Shown: positions 55,330 through 64,000 of the stretch, one piece after another
Position numbering within the stretch: the stretch's first letter is position 1
Layout of the letters: every line of letters begins with the position of its first letter
Assembly (NCBI RefSeq): GCF_014202345.1
Contig: NZ_JACHGO010000010.1
Span: 16,821-80,820, forward strand
Source: Desulfovibrio intestinalis
GTDB taxonomy: Bacteria > Desulfobacterota > Desulfovibrionia > Desulfovibrionales > Desulfovibrionaceae
Direction of reading: 5' to 3'
DNA: 64,000 nt
Program-made: the position numbers and the translations under genes
The notes under the pieces: generated by a model
The model's input: only the letters and a program-made list of their open reading frames with translations
Told to the model about the DNA's origin: nothing
Databases searched by the model: none

Positions 55330-56244
55330 ATGAACTTATCAGCAAATCCAGCACATATCTTATTTACTCTTATATCACTAAAAAAAATAATCTCCGAAAA
55401 TAATCCCCATGTAGTACACTGTCATTCATCTATTGCAGGAATTTATGGAAGGATCGCTTCAAGACTCTCAGGTGTTCCATCCCTGTACACACCACATGCC
55501 TACGCCTTTTTACGCTCAGATATTGGGGCAATTGCACGAACTGGCATTAGATCTATCGAATGGGGATTAACAAAAATGGGCACTGCCATTGCGGCTTGTG
55601 GCGAGGAAGAATATCTGTTGGCACTGCGCCTGTCTGGCAATGAGAAGAAGGTTTTTTTAGCCCGCAATGCTATTGACCTTGCAATGATTGATGCCATTAG
55701 TGAGGCACATGCCCCAAAATCTGAAACAAACAATATCCAAGTAGGAACTTGTGGCAGATTGACGAACCAGCACGGACTCGATTGGTTTGTTCATGTTGCA
55801 TCAAGTTTACAAGATAAGGCTAACTGGGTTTGGGTTGGCGCCAAAGCAGATTCACACGAGCTTCCCGCTTTTGTTAAACGCACGGGCTGGATTGACAATA
55901 AAATCGCCCTGAACCATGTGGCAAATATGGATATTTTCATACATCCTACACAGTGGGATGGCCTTTCTTATGCGTTGCTTGAGGCAATGTCGTTACACAA
56001 GCCTGTCGTGGTATCCGACATTGCTCCCAACAGAGCCGTAGTTCAGCATGGCGTCAATGGGTTTGTGGCTAAGAATGCCCCAGAAATGGAGCACTACATA
56101 CGCACTTTGATTAACGACCCCGAACTGCGGCACCAGATGGGCGCAGCTGGTCGCCGCTATGTCGAACAAAATCATAGTATTGAAACTGTAAGACAAAACT
56201 ATGATGCGATTTATCAAGACCTCGCAACCACTATAACCCGATGA
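55330..56244 (+). CDS. GT4-family glycosyltransferase, N-terminus lost or started unusually
   Basis: From the first usable ATG this frame gives 304 residues of a GT-B glycosyltransferase. HVVHCHSSIAGIYGR and TPHAYAF belong to the N-terminal domain, VGTCGRLTNQHG to the linker strand, and PTQWDGLSYALLEAM to the donor-sugar site (E-x7-E pattern). No Shine-Dalgarno sequence precedes 55330. The real N-terminus is encoded upstream from 55153 but follows a stop at codon 2. Translation might begin at ATA 55159, or the enzyme may be inactive. It is the first gene of the polysaccharide cluster and overlaps the flippase gene by four bases. Confidence 0.75.
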   Translation: MNLSANPAHILFTLISLKKIISENNPHVVHCHSSIAGIYGRIASRLSGVPSLYTPHAYAFLRSDIGAIARTGIRSIEWGLTKMGTAIAACGEEEYLLALRLSGNEKKVFLARNAIDLAMIDAISEAHAPKSETNNIQVGTCGRLTNQHGLDWFVHVASSLQDKANWVWVGAKADSHELPAFVKRTGWIDNKIALNHVANMDIFIHPTQWDGLSYALLEAMSLHKPVVVSDIAPNRAVVQHGVNGFVAKNAPEMEHYIRTLINDPELRHQMGAAGRRYVEQNHSIETVRQNYDAIYQDLATTITR

Positions 56245-57545
56245 AAACAATGTTATTTCGGTGGAAATGGCGGAACAGGATTGTAAGCGCAATTCTTTCT
56301 TTTGGCTGTATACAGGCGGCACAGATTTTTTTGCCGCTACTTGCACTTCCCTATCTGGCTCGGGTTTTGAAAGCAGATGCATTTGGCATGATTATGTATT
56401 GGAATGTTATTCCAATCATAGTTGGCTTTATACTTGATTGGGGGTTTTTACTGGGAGGTGTACGAGAAATAGCATCTCACAGAAATGAAACAGACCGGCT
56501 CACAAAGATATGGAGTAACGGACTTCTTGCAAAGCTCCTGCTTGCTATAATGGCCATAAGCCTTTCTTGCATTCTTTTTCCAATAATTCCTCACGCGAAG
56601 GAATCCCCTGGTGCATTCTTCTGGGCCATTGGCGCGGGAGTCGCGCGTGGAGCAAATCCTCTTTGGTTTCTCCAAGGATTGGGTGATGGCAGCATTCGCA
56701 AACTAGCACTATGGGACGTTGGCAGCAGTGCTGTATTGCTGATTATGACATTTGCTTTGGTTCACGTACCTCAAGACGGGGAAAGGTACTTGGCGCTTCT
56801 TGCCCTGTGCAAAGGCGGGGCCTATCTTTGGCTGATCATTGGCATATGTCGGCAGTATTATCAAAAAACTTCGATCAAAGCCGCATTCACGCTATTGTGG
56901 CAAACTCGAATTTTTTTTGGGGGTGGCATTGCCGGACAACTTTATGGAAGTGTGGCGCATCTCGCGCTGGGAGGCATCCTGCCAGCGAAGGATATGGGGT
57001 TTTTCCTTGCTGCGGACAAAATAGTTCGAGCAATAGTGAGCTTGAGCAATCCGCTCACACAAACGCTATTTCCTGAAATTTGTGCACTGCACGGAGATCG
57101 TAATACTCGAATCCGCATACAACAGCTGGCCCTCGGGGCCTGTCTATTACTTAGCACCTGCGCTGGAGTAGGACTTTATGTGTTGGCGCCCGAGGTCATG
57201 CGAATTGCTCTCGGCGAATCGTATGTTGCATCAATCTGGGTGTTAAAAGCTCTGTCGGTGGTTGTACCATTACTGAGTTTGAATATGATTCTTGGCCCTC
57301 AGATTTTAGTGCCGCATGGAAAAGAAGCAACGCTAACGCTGGCTCAAGTAGCAGCAGCCTTAACCAGCGTACCTTGCGCTCTTTTTCTTGCTGATCGATA
57401 CGGGTTAGTTGGGGCAATTTCTCTGCCAATCATTGCGGAGGGTTGTATTTTTTTAATTGTTTTGACTCAGGTGATACGAACCTACCCATGTATCTTTTCA
57501 AAGTGCTCTAGTGGGTCAATTAATAAAACAAGTGCTCGTGAATGA
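56241..57545 (+). CDS. wzx: Wzx-type polysaccharide flippase
   Basis: A 434-residue MOP-superfamily protein with about twelve membrane helices, beginning SFGCIQAAQIFLPLLALPYL, the usual N-terminal Wzx pattern. It should flip undecaprenyl-linked repeat units across the inner membrane. Genes on both sides overlap it by four bases (ATGA), so the cluster is one tightly coupled operon. Confidence 0.85.
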   Translation: MKTMLFRWKWRNRIVSAILSFGCIQAAQIFLPLLALPYLARVLKADAFGMIMYWNVIPIIVGFILDWGFLLGGVREIASHRNETDRLTKIWSNGLLAKLLLAIMAISLSCILFPIIPHAKESPGAFFWAIGAGVARGANPLWFLQGLGDGSIRKLALWDVGSSAVLLIMTFALVHVPQDGERYLALLALCKGGAYLWLIIGICRQYYQKTSIKAAFTLLWQTRIFFGGGIAGQLYGSVAHLALGGILPAKDMGFFLAADKIVRAIVSLSNPLTQTLFPEICALHGDRNTRIRIQQLALGACLLLSTCAGVGLYVLAPEVMRIALGESYVASIWVLKALSVVVPLLSLNMILGPQILVPHGKEATLTLAQVAAALTSVPCALFLADRYGLVGAISLPIIAEGCIFLIVLTQVIRTYPCIFSKCSSGSINKTSARE

Positions 57546-58441
57546 TGACTGTCCACGAATCCGTCCCTCTGTTTTCTGTCATTGTTCCTGTATATAATGC
57601 GGCGGGGTGGATCACCCCTTGTGTTACAGGGCTTATGGAGCAAAACACTCCCCCAGGCGAAATCATTTTAGTGGACGATGCTTCAAGTGATGAAACATAT
57701 GAGCTGTGCTCTGCGTGGCATCACCGCTTCCCTTCTCTGGTACAAGTTTTTCGCCTCCCGAAAAATCTTGGCCCCGGAGCCGCGCGCAACACAGGCATTG
57801 CCGCTTCAAAAGGGAGATATGTTGCCTTTGTTGATGTGGATGACCAGCTTTGCCCTCAGATGTTTGAACAACTGCTACAACGCATCGGTGAGCGCCAGGC
57901 TGATGTAGCAATCTGTGGCATTACAGTAACAGATAGAATAAAAAATAAAATTGTGCTTCCACCTAAGGAAGAAAGCCCAGAAGCTCTTCTGGAACAAAAA
58001 ATACTGCTATATTCAGTTTTCAATAAAATCTATAAACGTTCTTTTCTGGTAGACAACGGATTATCATTTACAAATTGTCGCATTGGGGAAGACATGGCTT
58101 TTTCTGTAAAACTTTTTAGTCTCCACCCAATTATTGGATGTGTCCCTGAACCCTTATACACATATATTCGTAAAGATATCAGTCTAAGTACAAACCTGGA
58201 ACAGCGAAAAGAAATTTTTCTAGCGCTTGATGACCTCAAAAGATTTCTTGACTGCCACAACTTATCCAAACAAAAAGCCACATTGTATCGCAAACTTTGC
58301 TTTTTACATGGGGTATATTATCCCTCACGGCTATTTTTAACTGCCCTACTGCGAAATACTCATTCAGTTAAGCAACTGATATTTTCCATAGTTGGATATA
58401 CCAGGATGGCGCTATATTTCATAAAGAGAAACATCTTATGA
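57542..58441 (+). CDS. GT2-family glycosyltransferase
   Basis: A 299-residue GT-A glycosyltransferase. FSVIVPVYNAAGWI and ILVDDASSDETYEL bind the nucleotide sugar. GPGAARNTGIAASKGRYVAF precedes the metal-binding VDVDDQ (DxD-like). The acceptor part has IGEDMAFSVKL. The length is normal for family 2. It adds one sugar of the repeat unit; which sugar cannot be told. Confidence 0.88.
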   Translation: MMTVHESVPLFSVIVPVYNAAGWITPCVTGLMEQNTPPGEIILVDDASSDETYELCSAWHHRFPSLVQVFRLPKNLGPGAARNTGIAASKGRYVAFVDVDDQLCPQMFEQLLQRIGERQADVAICGITVTDRIKNKIVLPPKEESPEALLEQKILLYSVFNKIYKRSFLVDNGLSFTNCRIGEDMAFSVKLFSLHPIIGCVPEPLYTYIRKDISLSTNLEQRKEIFLALDDLKRFLDCHNLSKQKATLYRKLCFLHGVYYPSRLFLTALLRNTHSVKQLIFSIVGYTRMALYFIKRNIL

Positions 58442-61026
58442 CAATACGTTCTGTCGCAACTTTTTTTCTTTTCCCGTGTGCTGCATGGCAAATTTGGATC
58501 ACTAACCTTCCCAACTACTACCTGCAACACCTATTCATATGGTTACTCGTGCCTTTCATGGCATGGGGCTATCACTGTGGTTGGTGGTCCATACGCGGAG
58601 CGTACAATCTCTTTCGCCCCGCTTTACCTTGGCTGAGCATTTTCCTGCTGGCACAGGTCGTTACTAGTTGGCATAGCGCGTACTATTTTGGGCAAGAAGC
58701 CATTGCAAAATCAGTGTTTTTTGATCTGATTAAGCTTTGTGCTCAACTACCGTTTTTAGCGCTCTTTGCACTCCTGGGAGTGGTAATAACCCAGACCGAA
58801 CAATCCCAGCGTGCAGCTTTATATGGCGTTATCGCACTTTTTTTATTCATATTTATAATTTTTTGTCTCCAGGCCACCTTTGTTTATCTCCGCACTCCAT
58901 TGGGCCATCAGTATGATCTTTATGCCCTGCCTGAAGACCCTCGTATACAGGGCATCCTCAATACGCTTCATCCACTGTTGAAATCCATAGCCTCGATTTT
59001 TGAAGCACGATGGAAAGATGGACTGTATGATTTTTATAAACAAGGTGCCTACGTTTTATCCTTGGCAAGAATTAATGGTATTTTTGAAGAAGCTTCCATA
59101 TTTGCGTCGCACGTTGCTGTAATATTCGTCCCATTATCTGTTGGCTTGCTGGCTGTGGGACGCCAAAAAAGATCAAAGCCATTAAAAATAATTTCCTGGA
59201 TTATTTTTCTTTGCACATGCCTTATGATGGCAGCCTGTCGATCTACAACTGGTCAAATCTTGGCTATAGTGGCAATACTCGTCTGGATTTTTATGTATTG
59301 CGCAGTACAACTGAAGAAAAACGTTCTCTTTGCTGTCGTTGGTGCAATCATTTTTGCTATTGCTTTGAATTGCATCCCTCAAGGCGATACCAATTTATTT
59401 AAGCGTATTACTGAAGGGTATGCTGCCAGTGGGACCCCGCGTGCTGTAATATCCAGAGGTAGCTTAGCTGTGATTGCAGAGCATCCCTTTTGGGGAACTG
59501 GAAGGAGTTGGTATCTCCCCTATCTCTACGCTGGAGAAGAATACCAAAAAAATTTGGACGAACCGGAGCTTGCTTACTGGAAAAAAACAAATGTTGGTGA
59601 AATGTCAGCCATATTGGCCTTTACAGCACGCTACGGTATCCCTTTCACAGTTGGGGTCACGCTGCTTTTCTTTATGCTCGGACGACGATTGTTTTTCTTA
59701 CGAAGCCTTGCCCCCAGCAATCCCTGCCTCGGATTTACAGCCCCTGCCTTTTGGGCCTGGTGCGCTATGGCCGTTACAACTCTTTTGGGTTCCTACGATC
59801 CGCGCAATGCACTTCTACTTTTGCCTTTAAGCTTTTTCTTTGGGACAGCAATCAATTATAACAAGATTGAAAAAAGAGTAAATAAGTCATGTTGTATTAT
59901 TATGCACAGTGTTGGTGGTGGCGGAGAAAAAATGGCTCTACTATTAGCAGCACAATTGGCAAAAAAAGAACATCGTGTTGTCATCGTTTGTCTTCGCTAT
60001 CTACCGGAGCTATACAAACACTTACCGCATGGTGCTAGCATTTCTATGCCATCGAGCGGTGGGGCATGTAAGATGTTGTATCACTTGTTACGTGTCAAAG
60101 ATATTGCACGCATGAGCAATGCTGTTGTTGGTAGCCTTGAGTTACAAAGCCTTTTTATAGCCGGACTTTTTGCTCCCGGGCGAGCCATTGGCTGGTTACA
60201 TAAAGATTTGGCTGGCTACCTTGAACAGCGCGGCAATATTTATAAAAGCTTGTATCGCATTTTGTTCGGTTGGGCTGCTTCCAGATGCAAGACAGTAGTA
60301 TGCGTGAGCGATGGCATTGTGCGCTCAAGTCAACAATTATTCCCTTGTCTCAAAGAAAAATTTGTACGCATATACAATCCGGTCGATCTTGATGCCATTC
60401 GGACTACTTCTAAATCTCCTCTGCCAAAAAATGTCGAATCTTTTATAAGTAGATTTCCAATAATCATTGGAGTCGGACGGTTAGAATGGCAAAAGAACTT
60501 CTCTCTGCTTCTTGATGCACACGCGCTATTACTGCAACGAGGCTTTGAGGTTGGCTGTTGCATTGTGGGGGAAGGAAGCGAACGTAAAAAGCTTGAAGCA
60601 AGGGCTGAAGAGCTAGGCACAAGTGGGTATGTTTTACTACCTGGATTCTTAAACCCACATCCTGTCATGTCATGTGCGCGTGTATTAGCTCAATCCTCCC
60701 GTTTTGAAGGTTTTTCATTAGTTTTGGTAGAAGCTTTGGCCCTTGGCGTACCTGTTGTGGCGGTGGATTGCCCCAGCGGTCCATCTGAAGTTTTGGATTC
60801 TGGCCACTACGGAATTTTGACTCCCCCCGATGCAACCAAGCTGGCTGAAGGCATAGAGCATTACCTGCTTCATGAGGCCTCAGAAGAGGAGCGCGAATGC
60901 CTTCGAAAAAGGGCAGAATACTTCTCCCTGCCCCAACTTTTTCCAGCATGGTTAAATTTACTTTATCCAAGTAACCAACCTGTTGGTAAAGATGAGAATA
61001 CGCATACGCGCGTTGGCCTACAGTAA
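58438..61026 (+). CDS. Wzy-like polymerase fused to a GT4 glycosyltransferase
   Basis: An 862-residue protein with two parts. Residues 1 to about 475 have ten or more membrane helices and an O-antigen-ligase/polymerase-like loop (AEHPFWGTGRSW). From about 482, KSCCIIMHSVGGGGEKMALL starts a full GT4 domain with VGRLEWQKNF, GEGSERKKLE, and SSRFEGFSLVLVEALALGVP. The frame is open across the join, with no stop or gap. Polymerase and transferase are normally separate genes, so repeat-unit completion and chain growth may be coupled here at the membrane. Confidence 0.8.
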   Translation: MTIRSVATFFLFPCAAWQIWITNLPNYYLQHLFIWLLVPFMAWGYHCGWWSIRGAYNLFRPALPWLSIFLLAQVVTSWHSAYYFGQEAIAKSVFFDLIKLCAQLPFLALFALLGVVITQTEQSQRAALYGVIALFLFIFIIFCLQATFVYLRTPLGHQYDLYALPEDPRIQGILNTLHPLLKSIASIFEARWKDGLYDFYKQGAYVLSLARINGIFEEASIFASHVAVIFVPLSVGLLAVGRQKRSKPLKIISWIIFLCTCLMMAACRSTTGQILAIVAILVWIFMYCAVQLKKNVLFAVVGAIIFAIALNCIPQGDTNLFKRITEGYAASGTPRAVISRGSLAVIAEHPFWGTGRSWYLPYLYAGEEYQKNLDEPELAYWKKTNVGEMSAILAFTARYGIPFTVGVTLLFFMLGRRLFFLRSLAPSNPCLGFTAPAFWAWCAMAVTTLLGSYDPRNALLLLPLSFFFGTAINYNKIEKRVNKSCCIIMHSVGGGGEKMALLLAAQLAKKEHRVVIVCLRYLPELYKHLPHGASISMPSSGGACKMLYHLLRVKDIARMSNAVVGSLELQSLFIAGLFAPGRAIGWLHKDLAGYLEQRGNIYKSLYRILFGWAASRCKTVVCVSDGIVRSSQQLFPCLKEKFVRIYNPVDLDAIRTTSKSPLPKNVESFISRFPIIIGVGRLEWQKNFSLLLDAHALLLQRGFEVGCCIVGEGSERKKLEARAEELGTSGYVLLPGFLNPHPVMSCARVLAQSSRFEGFSLVLVEALALGVPVVAVDCPSGPSEVLDSGHYGILTPPDATKLAEGIEHYLLHEASEEERECLRKRAEYFSLPQLFPAWLNLLYPSNQPVGKDENTHTRVGLQ

Positions 61027-61112
61027 TAAAATTTAGTCGGCTACTCAAAAAAACTGTCAACAAATTAACCCAGCTAAGCCACCGCGGCCCGTCCGCGTCA
61101 ATCAGTTGCCAT

Positions 61113-62510
61113 ATGAAAAAACCTATTCTTATCCGGATCCTGTGCAGGCTGAATATCCCTCCACGACCTTTTCTGCTGTGCATTTTTGATTTGTTTGCTC
61201 TTTTAGGCACAGCTATAGCTATGTTTTCTCTTCGTCTCATTTGGGGCGGAATTGACCTTACTTTATCCCAGTGCACTCTGGCCTTATTGCTCTTGGGCCC
61301 ATTTTTCGCGGCAACCCTCGGTTTGTATCGCACAGTTGACCTGCCACCCCACTTGGAACTTAAAGCACTATTTACTCTGACCAGTACTGTTTATGCCATT
61401 ATTTTAACAGTGTTGTTTTTGACCCAAACCGGAGATCTTTTTTCCCGTTTGGCCATAATTGGCGGGTGGGGCTTGACCATCATTACCTTACCATTAATGC
61501 GCTGGCTATGCCGCCGGATTTTTTCCCGTGCCAAGTGGTGGGCCACGCCTCTTATAATACTGGATAAAGATGGACAAGGCCAAAATATGTTTGACTATTT
61601 TTCTAACAACCCAGGCTTCAACCTGCACCCTACTGCAATTTATCCAATAGCATCAGACATTGAAACCTTGCGTCACTCAATTGCATCCATAAAAAGAAAG
61701 CATCCAAACGCCTTACCCTTGCTCAGTATGTCGTTAAGCGCAAAAACACAGGGATCCTGTGCAGTTGAAATTAGCCGCCATTTCCGCAAGGTGTTATTCG
61801 TGCCTACTTTTTATAGTTCGTTGCGACGCACTTGGCTTACCCCCTGCGATCTGGGGAAAATAGGCGGCCTTATTCTACAACAGAAATTACGCGATAAATG
61901 GCGAGTTTACTTTAAACGCACCCTCGACCTGATAGGTTGCGCTCTTGGCTCAGTAGTTCTAATACCGCTTGGCCTTCTGCTAATATTGATCGTTCGCCTT
62001 GATAGTCCTGGTCCCGCCTTCTACCGCCAAAAACGATTGGGGCAAGGCGGCCGAACCATCCTGATTTATAAATTTCGCACAATGGTGTCAGACTCCGAGG
62101 GCGCATTGCGGCGACTACTGACTGAAGACTCCAACCTTCGGGAAGAATGGGCAAAAGATCATAAGCTTAAAAACGATCCCCGTATCACGCGAGTTGGTAA
62201 CTTTTTGCGAAAGTATAGCCTTGACGAGTTGCCCCAATTACTCAACGTCCTTAAAGGAGAAATGAGCCTTGTGGGACCAAGACCAATAGTCGAAAGTGAA
62301 GTTGAAAAGTACAAATCTGCTTTTGAGGATTATTGCCTTGTACGTCCTGGCATTACGGGCTTGTGGCAGATATCAGGCCGTAACAATACAAGCTATACAG
62401 AGCGGGTATACTTGGACAGTTACTATGTTAACAATTGGTCGGTTTGGTTAGACTGGTGGATTTTGATCAAAACGATACCGGTGATACTTGGCGCAAAAGG
62501 GGCTTATTAA
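61113..62510 (+). CDS. WbaP/WcaJ-type initiating sugar-phosphate transferase
   Basis: A 465-residue polyprenyl-phosphate glycosylphosphotransferase. It has four N-terminal helices (about 18-120), a CoA-binding-like middle part, and a C-terminal catalytic domain: [58 protein letters not shown] and [14 protein letters not shown]. It moves a hexose-1-phosphate from its UDP-sugar to undecaprenyl phosphate, the first step of the repeat unit. It stands last, 86 bases after the polymerase fusion, and is followed by a terminator. Confidence 0.9.
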   Translation: MKKPILIRILCRLNIPPRPFLLCIFDLFALLGTAIAMFSLRLIWGGIDLTLSQCTLALLLLGPFFAATLGLYRTVDLPPHLELKALFTLTSTVYAIILTVLFLTQTGDLFSRLAIIGGWGLTIITLPLMRWLCRRIFSRAKWWATPLIILDKDGQGQNMFDYFSNNPGFNLHPTAIYPIASDIETLRHSIASIKRKHPNALPLLSMSLSAKTQGSCAVEISRHFRKVLFVPTFYSSLRRTWLTPCDLGKIGGLILQQKLRDKWRVYFKRTLDLIGCALGSVVLIPLGLLLILIVRLDSPGPAFYRQKRLGQGGRTILIYKFRTMVSDSEGALRRLLTEDSNLREEWAKDHKLKNDPRITRVGNFLRKYSLDELPQLLNVLKGEMSLVGPRPIVESEVEKYKSAFEDYCLVRPGITGLWQISGRNNTSYTERVYLDSYYVNNWSVWLDWWILIKTIPVILGAKGAY

Positions 62511-62585
62511 ACAACGAATGCAACAAAAAGGACTCCATGGGCGAAGGCATGCGATGCACCTCATTCTCGTTTGAGATTCGCGTGT

Positions 62586-62633
62586 AGACTCCATCAGGAG
62601 TTACCACATACACGGTTTATCCTGATGGAGTCT
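62586..62633. terminator. Terminator at the end of the polysaccharide operon
   Basis: A perfect 14-bp stem (AGACTCCATCAGGA with TCCTGATGGAGTCT) and a 20-base loop, 76 bases after the last gene. Confidence 0.7.
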
Positions 62634-62680
62634 TATCAGTCTGCCAGTTGAATGATCTATCCCCATATTTTCAAGGTAAT

Positions 62681-63310
62681 TTACTTACTATTACTCTTAG
62701 TTATCCTGCTTGAGGAGGACACCCTTGACCCCTTGGGATTGTGTTCTTTGGATCGTGTTTTAGCCAGATAACTCCCAGCATAAACAACATTGTTTTTCTG
62801 TTGTTCAAAGTTCTCAGAGTTCCTGTCGATCATGATGCCTTGTGTGCCATTGCTTTCAGAAAAATGGACAAGGCCATTAGTGTCAGTTTTAAGCTTATTC
62901 TTTACCTGCTTATTGACCTCTTCATAGATGGAATAACCATTCTGAATGGCATTGCCATTAACTAAATACATCACGTGGTAATGAGGGTTGGCTTCTGGAG
63001 ACGTTTGTTCTGTTGTGACAATAGTTTTGATATCTGGTTGGTTCTTGGAATCTTTGAATTTTGTATTGATATTTCTTTTTGTGTTCTCGAGGATACGTGT
63101 AACATCTCTTCGATTAAGGGTTTTATCTGAGTCTTGTTCAGAATGAATATCTATTCTTATAGCCAATGTTTTTGAATGATTGGAAGTCATGTACTCAGTA
63201 GTGTCAATGATCTGATCTAGAGTCTTTGTGTTGCATGGAAGGTTGTTGTTGGTTCCTGTGTTGATGGCATATCCACGATATTCGTTTGAAGTGATTGTGT
63301 TGACTAACAT
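62681..63310 (-). CDS. Inovirus Gp2/YagK-like replication protein
   Basis: A 209-residue protein with the pattern of the inovirus Gp2 / YfjJ-YagK family, thought to be rolling-circle-type replication proteins of filamentous phages and prophages. LAIRIDIHSEQ near the middle and ANPHYHVMYLVNG (an HxH-like site) are its best marks. GGAG lies seven bases before the ATG. The C-terminus is Ser/Lys-rich. AT-rich codon use sets it apart from the neighbours. No other phage gene is in view, so it is an isolated remnant or the edge of an element. Confidence 0.6.
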   Translation of the reverse strand: MLVNTITSNEYRGYAINTGTNNNLPCNTKTLDQIIDTTEYMTSNHSKTLAIRIDIHSEQDSDKTLNRRDVTRILENTKRNINTKFKDSKNQPDIKTIVTTEQTSPEANPHYHVMYLVNGNAIQNGYSIYEEVNKQVKNKLKTDTNGLVHFSESNGTQGIMIDRNSENFEQQKNNVVYAGSYLAKTRSKEHNPKGSRVSSSSRITKSNSK

Positions 63311-63775
63311 TTTTATTCTCCATAATTTAAAATGTAATTTAGATACTGTTAAAACTCATCATATCTATGCATATGAATATTTTTTAATTTAAGAGAGTTA
63401 GTATTATCAAAAGATGATGTAATGTGTGTATATGTTCTTGAATCGATACAGTTTGTTAATAATTTATGTAGCTCTACATAAAACCTTTGAGACCTATCGG
63501 TCATTTACTGTATATTATAATTACATTGTTTATTTTATGAGTATACATATGCAATTTAACTATTTTATTTATGTTAAATGTTTTTTATTGATATAACTAT
63601 AGTTATTTTTAGATTAGATTAGATACTACTATATACCGGGGAAGAGCATATTACTACATTCCCCATGACATTGAATACTCAATAAAATGGAACAACGTAT
63701 TTCCTGCATATAATAGTATGCGACAAAGTTTACTTACTTCAGTGTGTTAAATGCCATAACGAAGAGTATTGGCTT
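63311..63775. other. Very AT-rich gene-free region
   Basis: About 465 bases upstream of the Gp2-like gene up to the IS end. There are no open frames of note. It may hold the promoter and replication origin that go with the Gp2-like gene, but I cannot point to a nick site. Confidence 0.35.
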
Positions 63776-64000
63776 TGTAACCTTCCCCTAAAATAGGACC
63801 AGCGCATGGTAGAGATTTCTGGCAAACTGCCCTCAAGGAGACGGCAATGCAGAAATCTCGATTCACGGAAAGTCAGATCATTCGGATTCTGAAGGAAGCT
63901 GAAGGTGGGCGCACGGTAGCCGATGTCTGCCGAGAATACGGTGTAAGCCAGGCCACGTACTACAAATGGAAATCCAAGTATGGGGGCATGGAGGCTGCGG
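63776..64000 (+). mobile_element. Left end of an IS3-family element (cut by the window)
   Basis: The end begins TGTAACCTTCCCCTAAAA, similar to the TG...CCCC.AAA ends of the IS407-like group, 71 bases before the orfA start. The rest, with orfB and the right end, lies outside the window. Confidence 0.7.
63847..64000 (+). CDS. IS3-family transposase OrfA (partial)
   Basis: The first 51 codons of OrfA. SRFTESQIIRILKEAEGG, then VADVCREYGVSQATYYKWKS, is the typical helix-turn-helix of IS3-family OrfA that binds the terminal repeats. AGGAG lies six bases before the ATG. The gene is cut by the end of the window. Confidence 0.9.
   Translation, partial: MQKSRFTESQIIRILKEAEGGRTVADVCREYGVSQATYYKWKSKYGGMEAA

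Overview
The window looks like part of a chromosome from a sulfate-reducing bacterium of the Desulfovibrionaceae. This is inferred from an archaeal-type aromatic-pathway aldolase of the kind used by Desulfovibrio, a CobS/DUF3150/CobT-like mobile module, and a core G+C in the mid-fifties. No 16S rRNA is present, so the genus is not proven.

Bases 1-5.8 kb hold polyphosphate genes (ppk, ppx) and an exbB-exbD-tonB operon, all on the minus strand. Bases 5.8-8.1 kb hold a copper-type P1B ATPase and a CsoR repressor, each behind its own palindromic operator.

Bases 8.2-44.2 kb are a complete iron-siderophore locus. On the plus strand, pchB and pchA make salicylate from chorismate, and an ADH-synthase-like aldolase probably feeds the aromatic pathway. 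On the minus strand, running right to left, are: a salicyl-AMP ligase; NRPS 1 (ArCP-Cy-A-PCP-Cy-A-PCP); a PKS (KS-degenerate AT-KR-ACP); a TonB-dependent receptor; a type II thioesterase; NRPS 2 (Cy-A-PCP); NRPS 3 (TubC-Cy-A-MT-PCP-TE); a saccharopine-dehydrogenase-like reductase; a Sfp-type PPTase; two YbtP/YbtQ-like ABC half-transporters; and a Vat-like acetyltransferase. All four A domains read as cysteine-activating. The predicted product is a salicyl-capped, four-ring thiazoline/thiazolidine siderophore with one malonate-derived unit, a cross between yersiniabactin logic at the front and pyochelin (PchF) logic at the end. AT-rich Fur-like inverted repeats precede several of its transcription units and exbB, tying synthesis, uptake and TonB energy together.

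Bases 44.3-54.6 kb are mobile DNA. Two remnants of a tRNA-Met 3' end with its terminator lie 2 kb apart. Between them are a frameshifted entry-exclusion lipoprotein and a Zn-ribbon/HEPN-like protein. To the right are a tyrosine integrase with a coupled unknown gene, an AAA-WGR / DUF3150 / vWA triad interrupted by a Doc toxin-antitoxin pair, a 33-codon membrane peptide, and a zeta-like kinase pair.

Bases 55.1-62.5 kb are a lower-G+C surface polysaccharide cluster: a GT4 whose second codon has become a stop, a Wzx flippase, a GT2, a Wzy-GT4 fusion and a WbaP-type initiating transferase. The last part holds an inovirus-Gp2-like replication gene, 465 bases of AT-rich DNA, and the left end of an IS3-family element that runs off the window.
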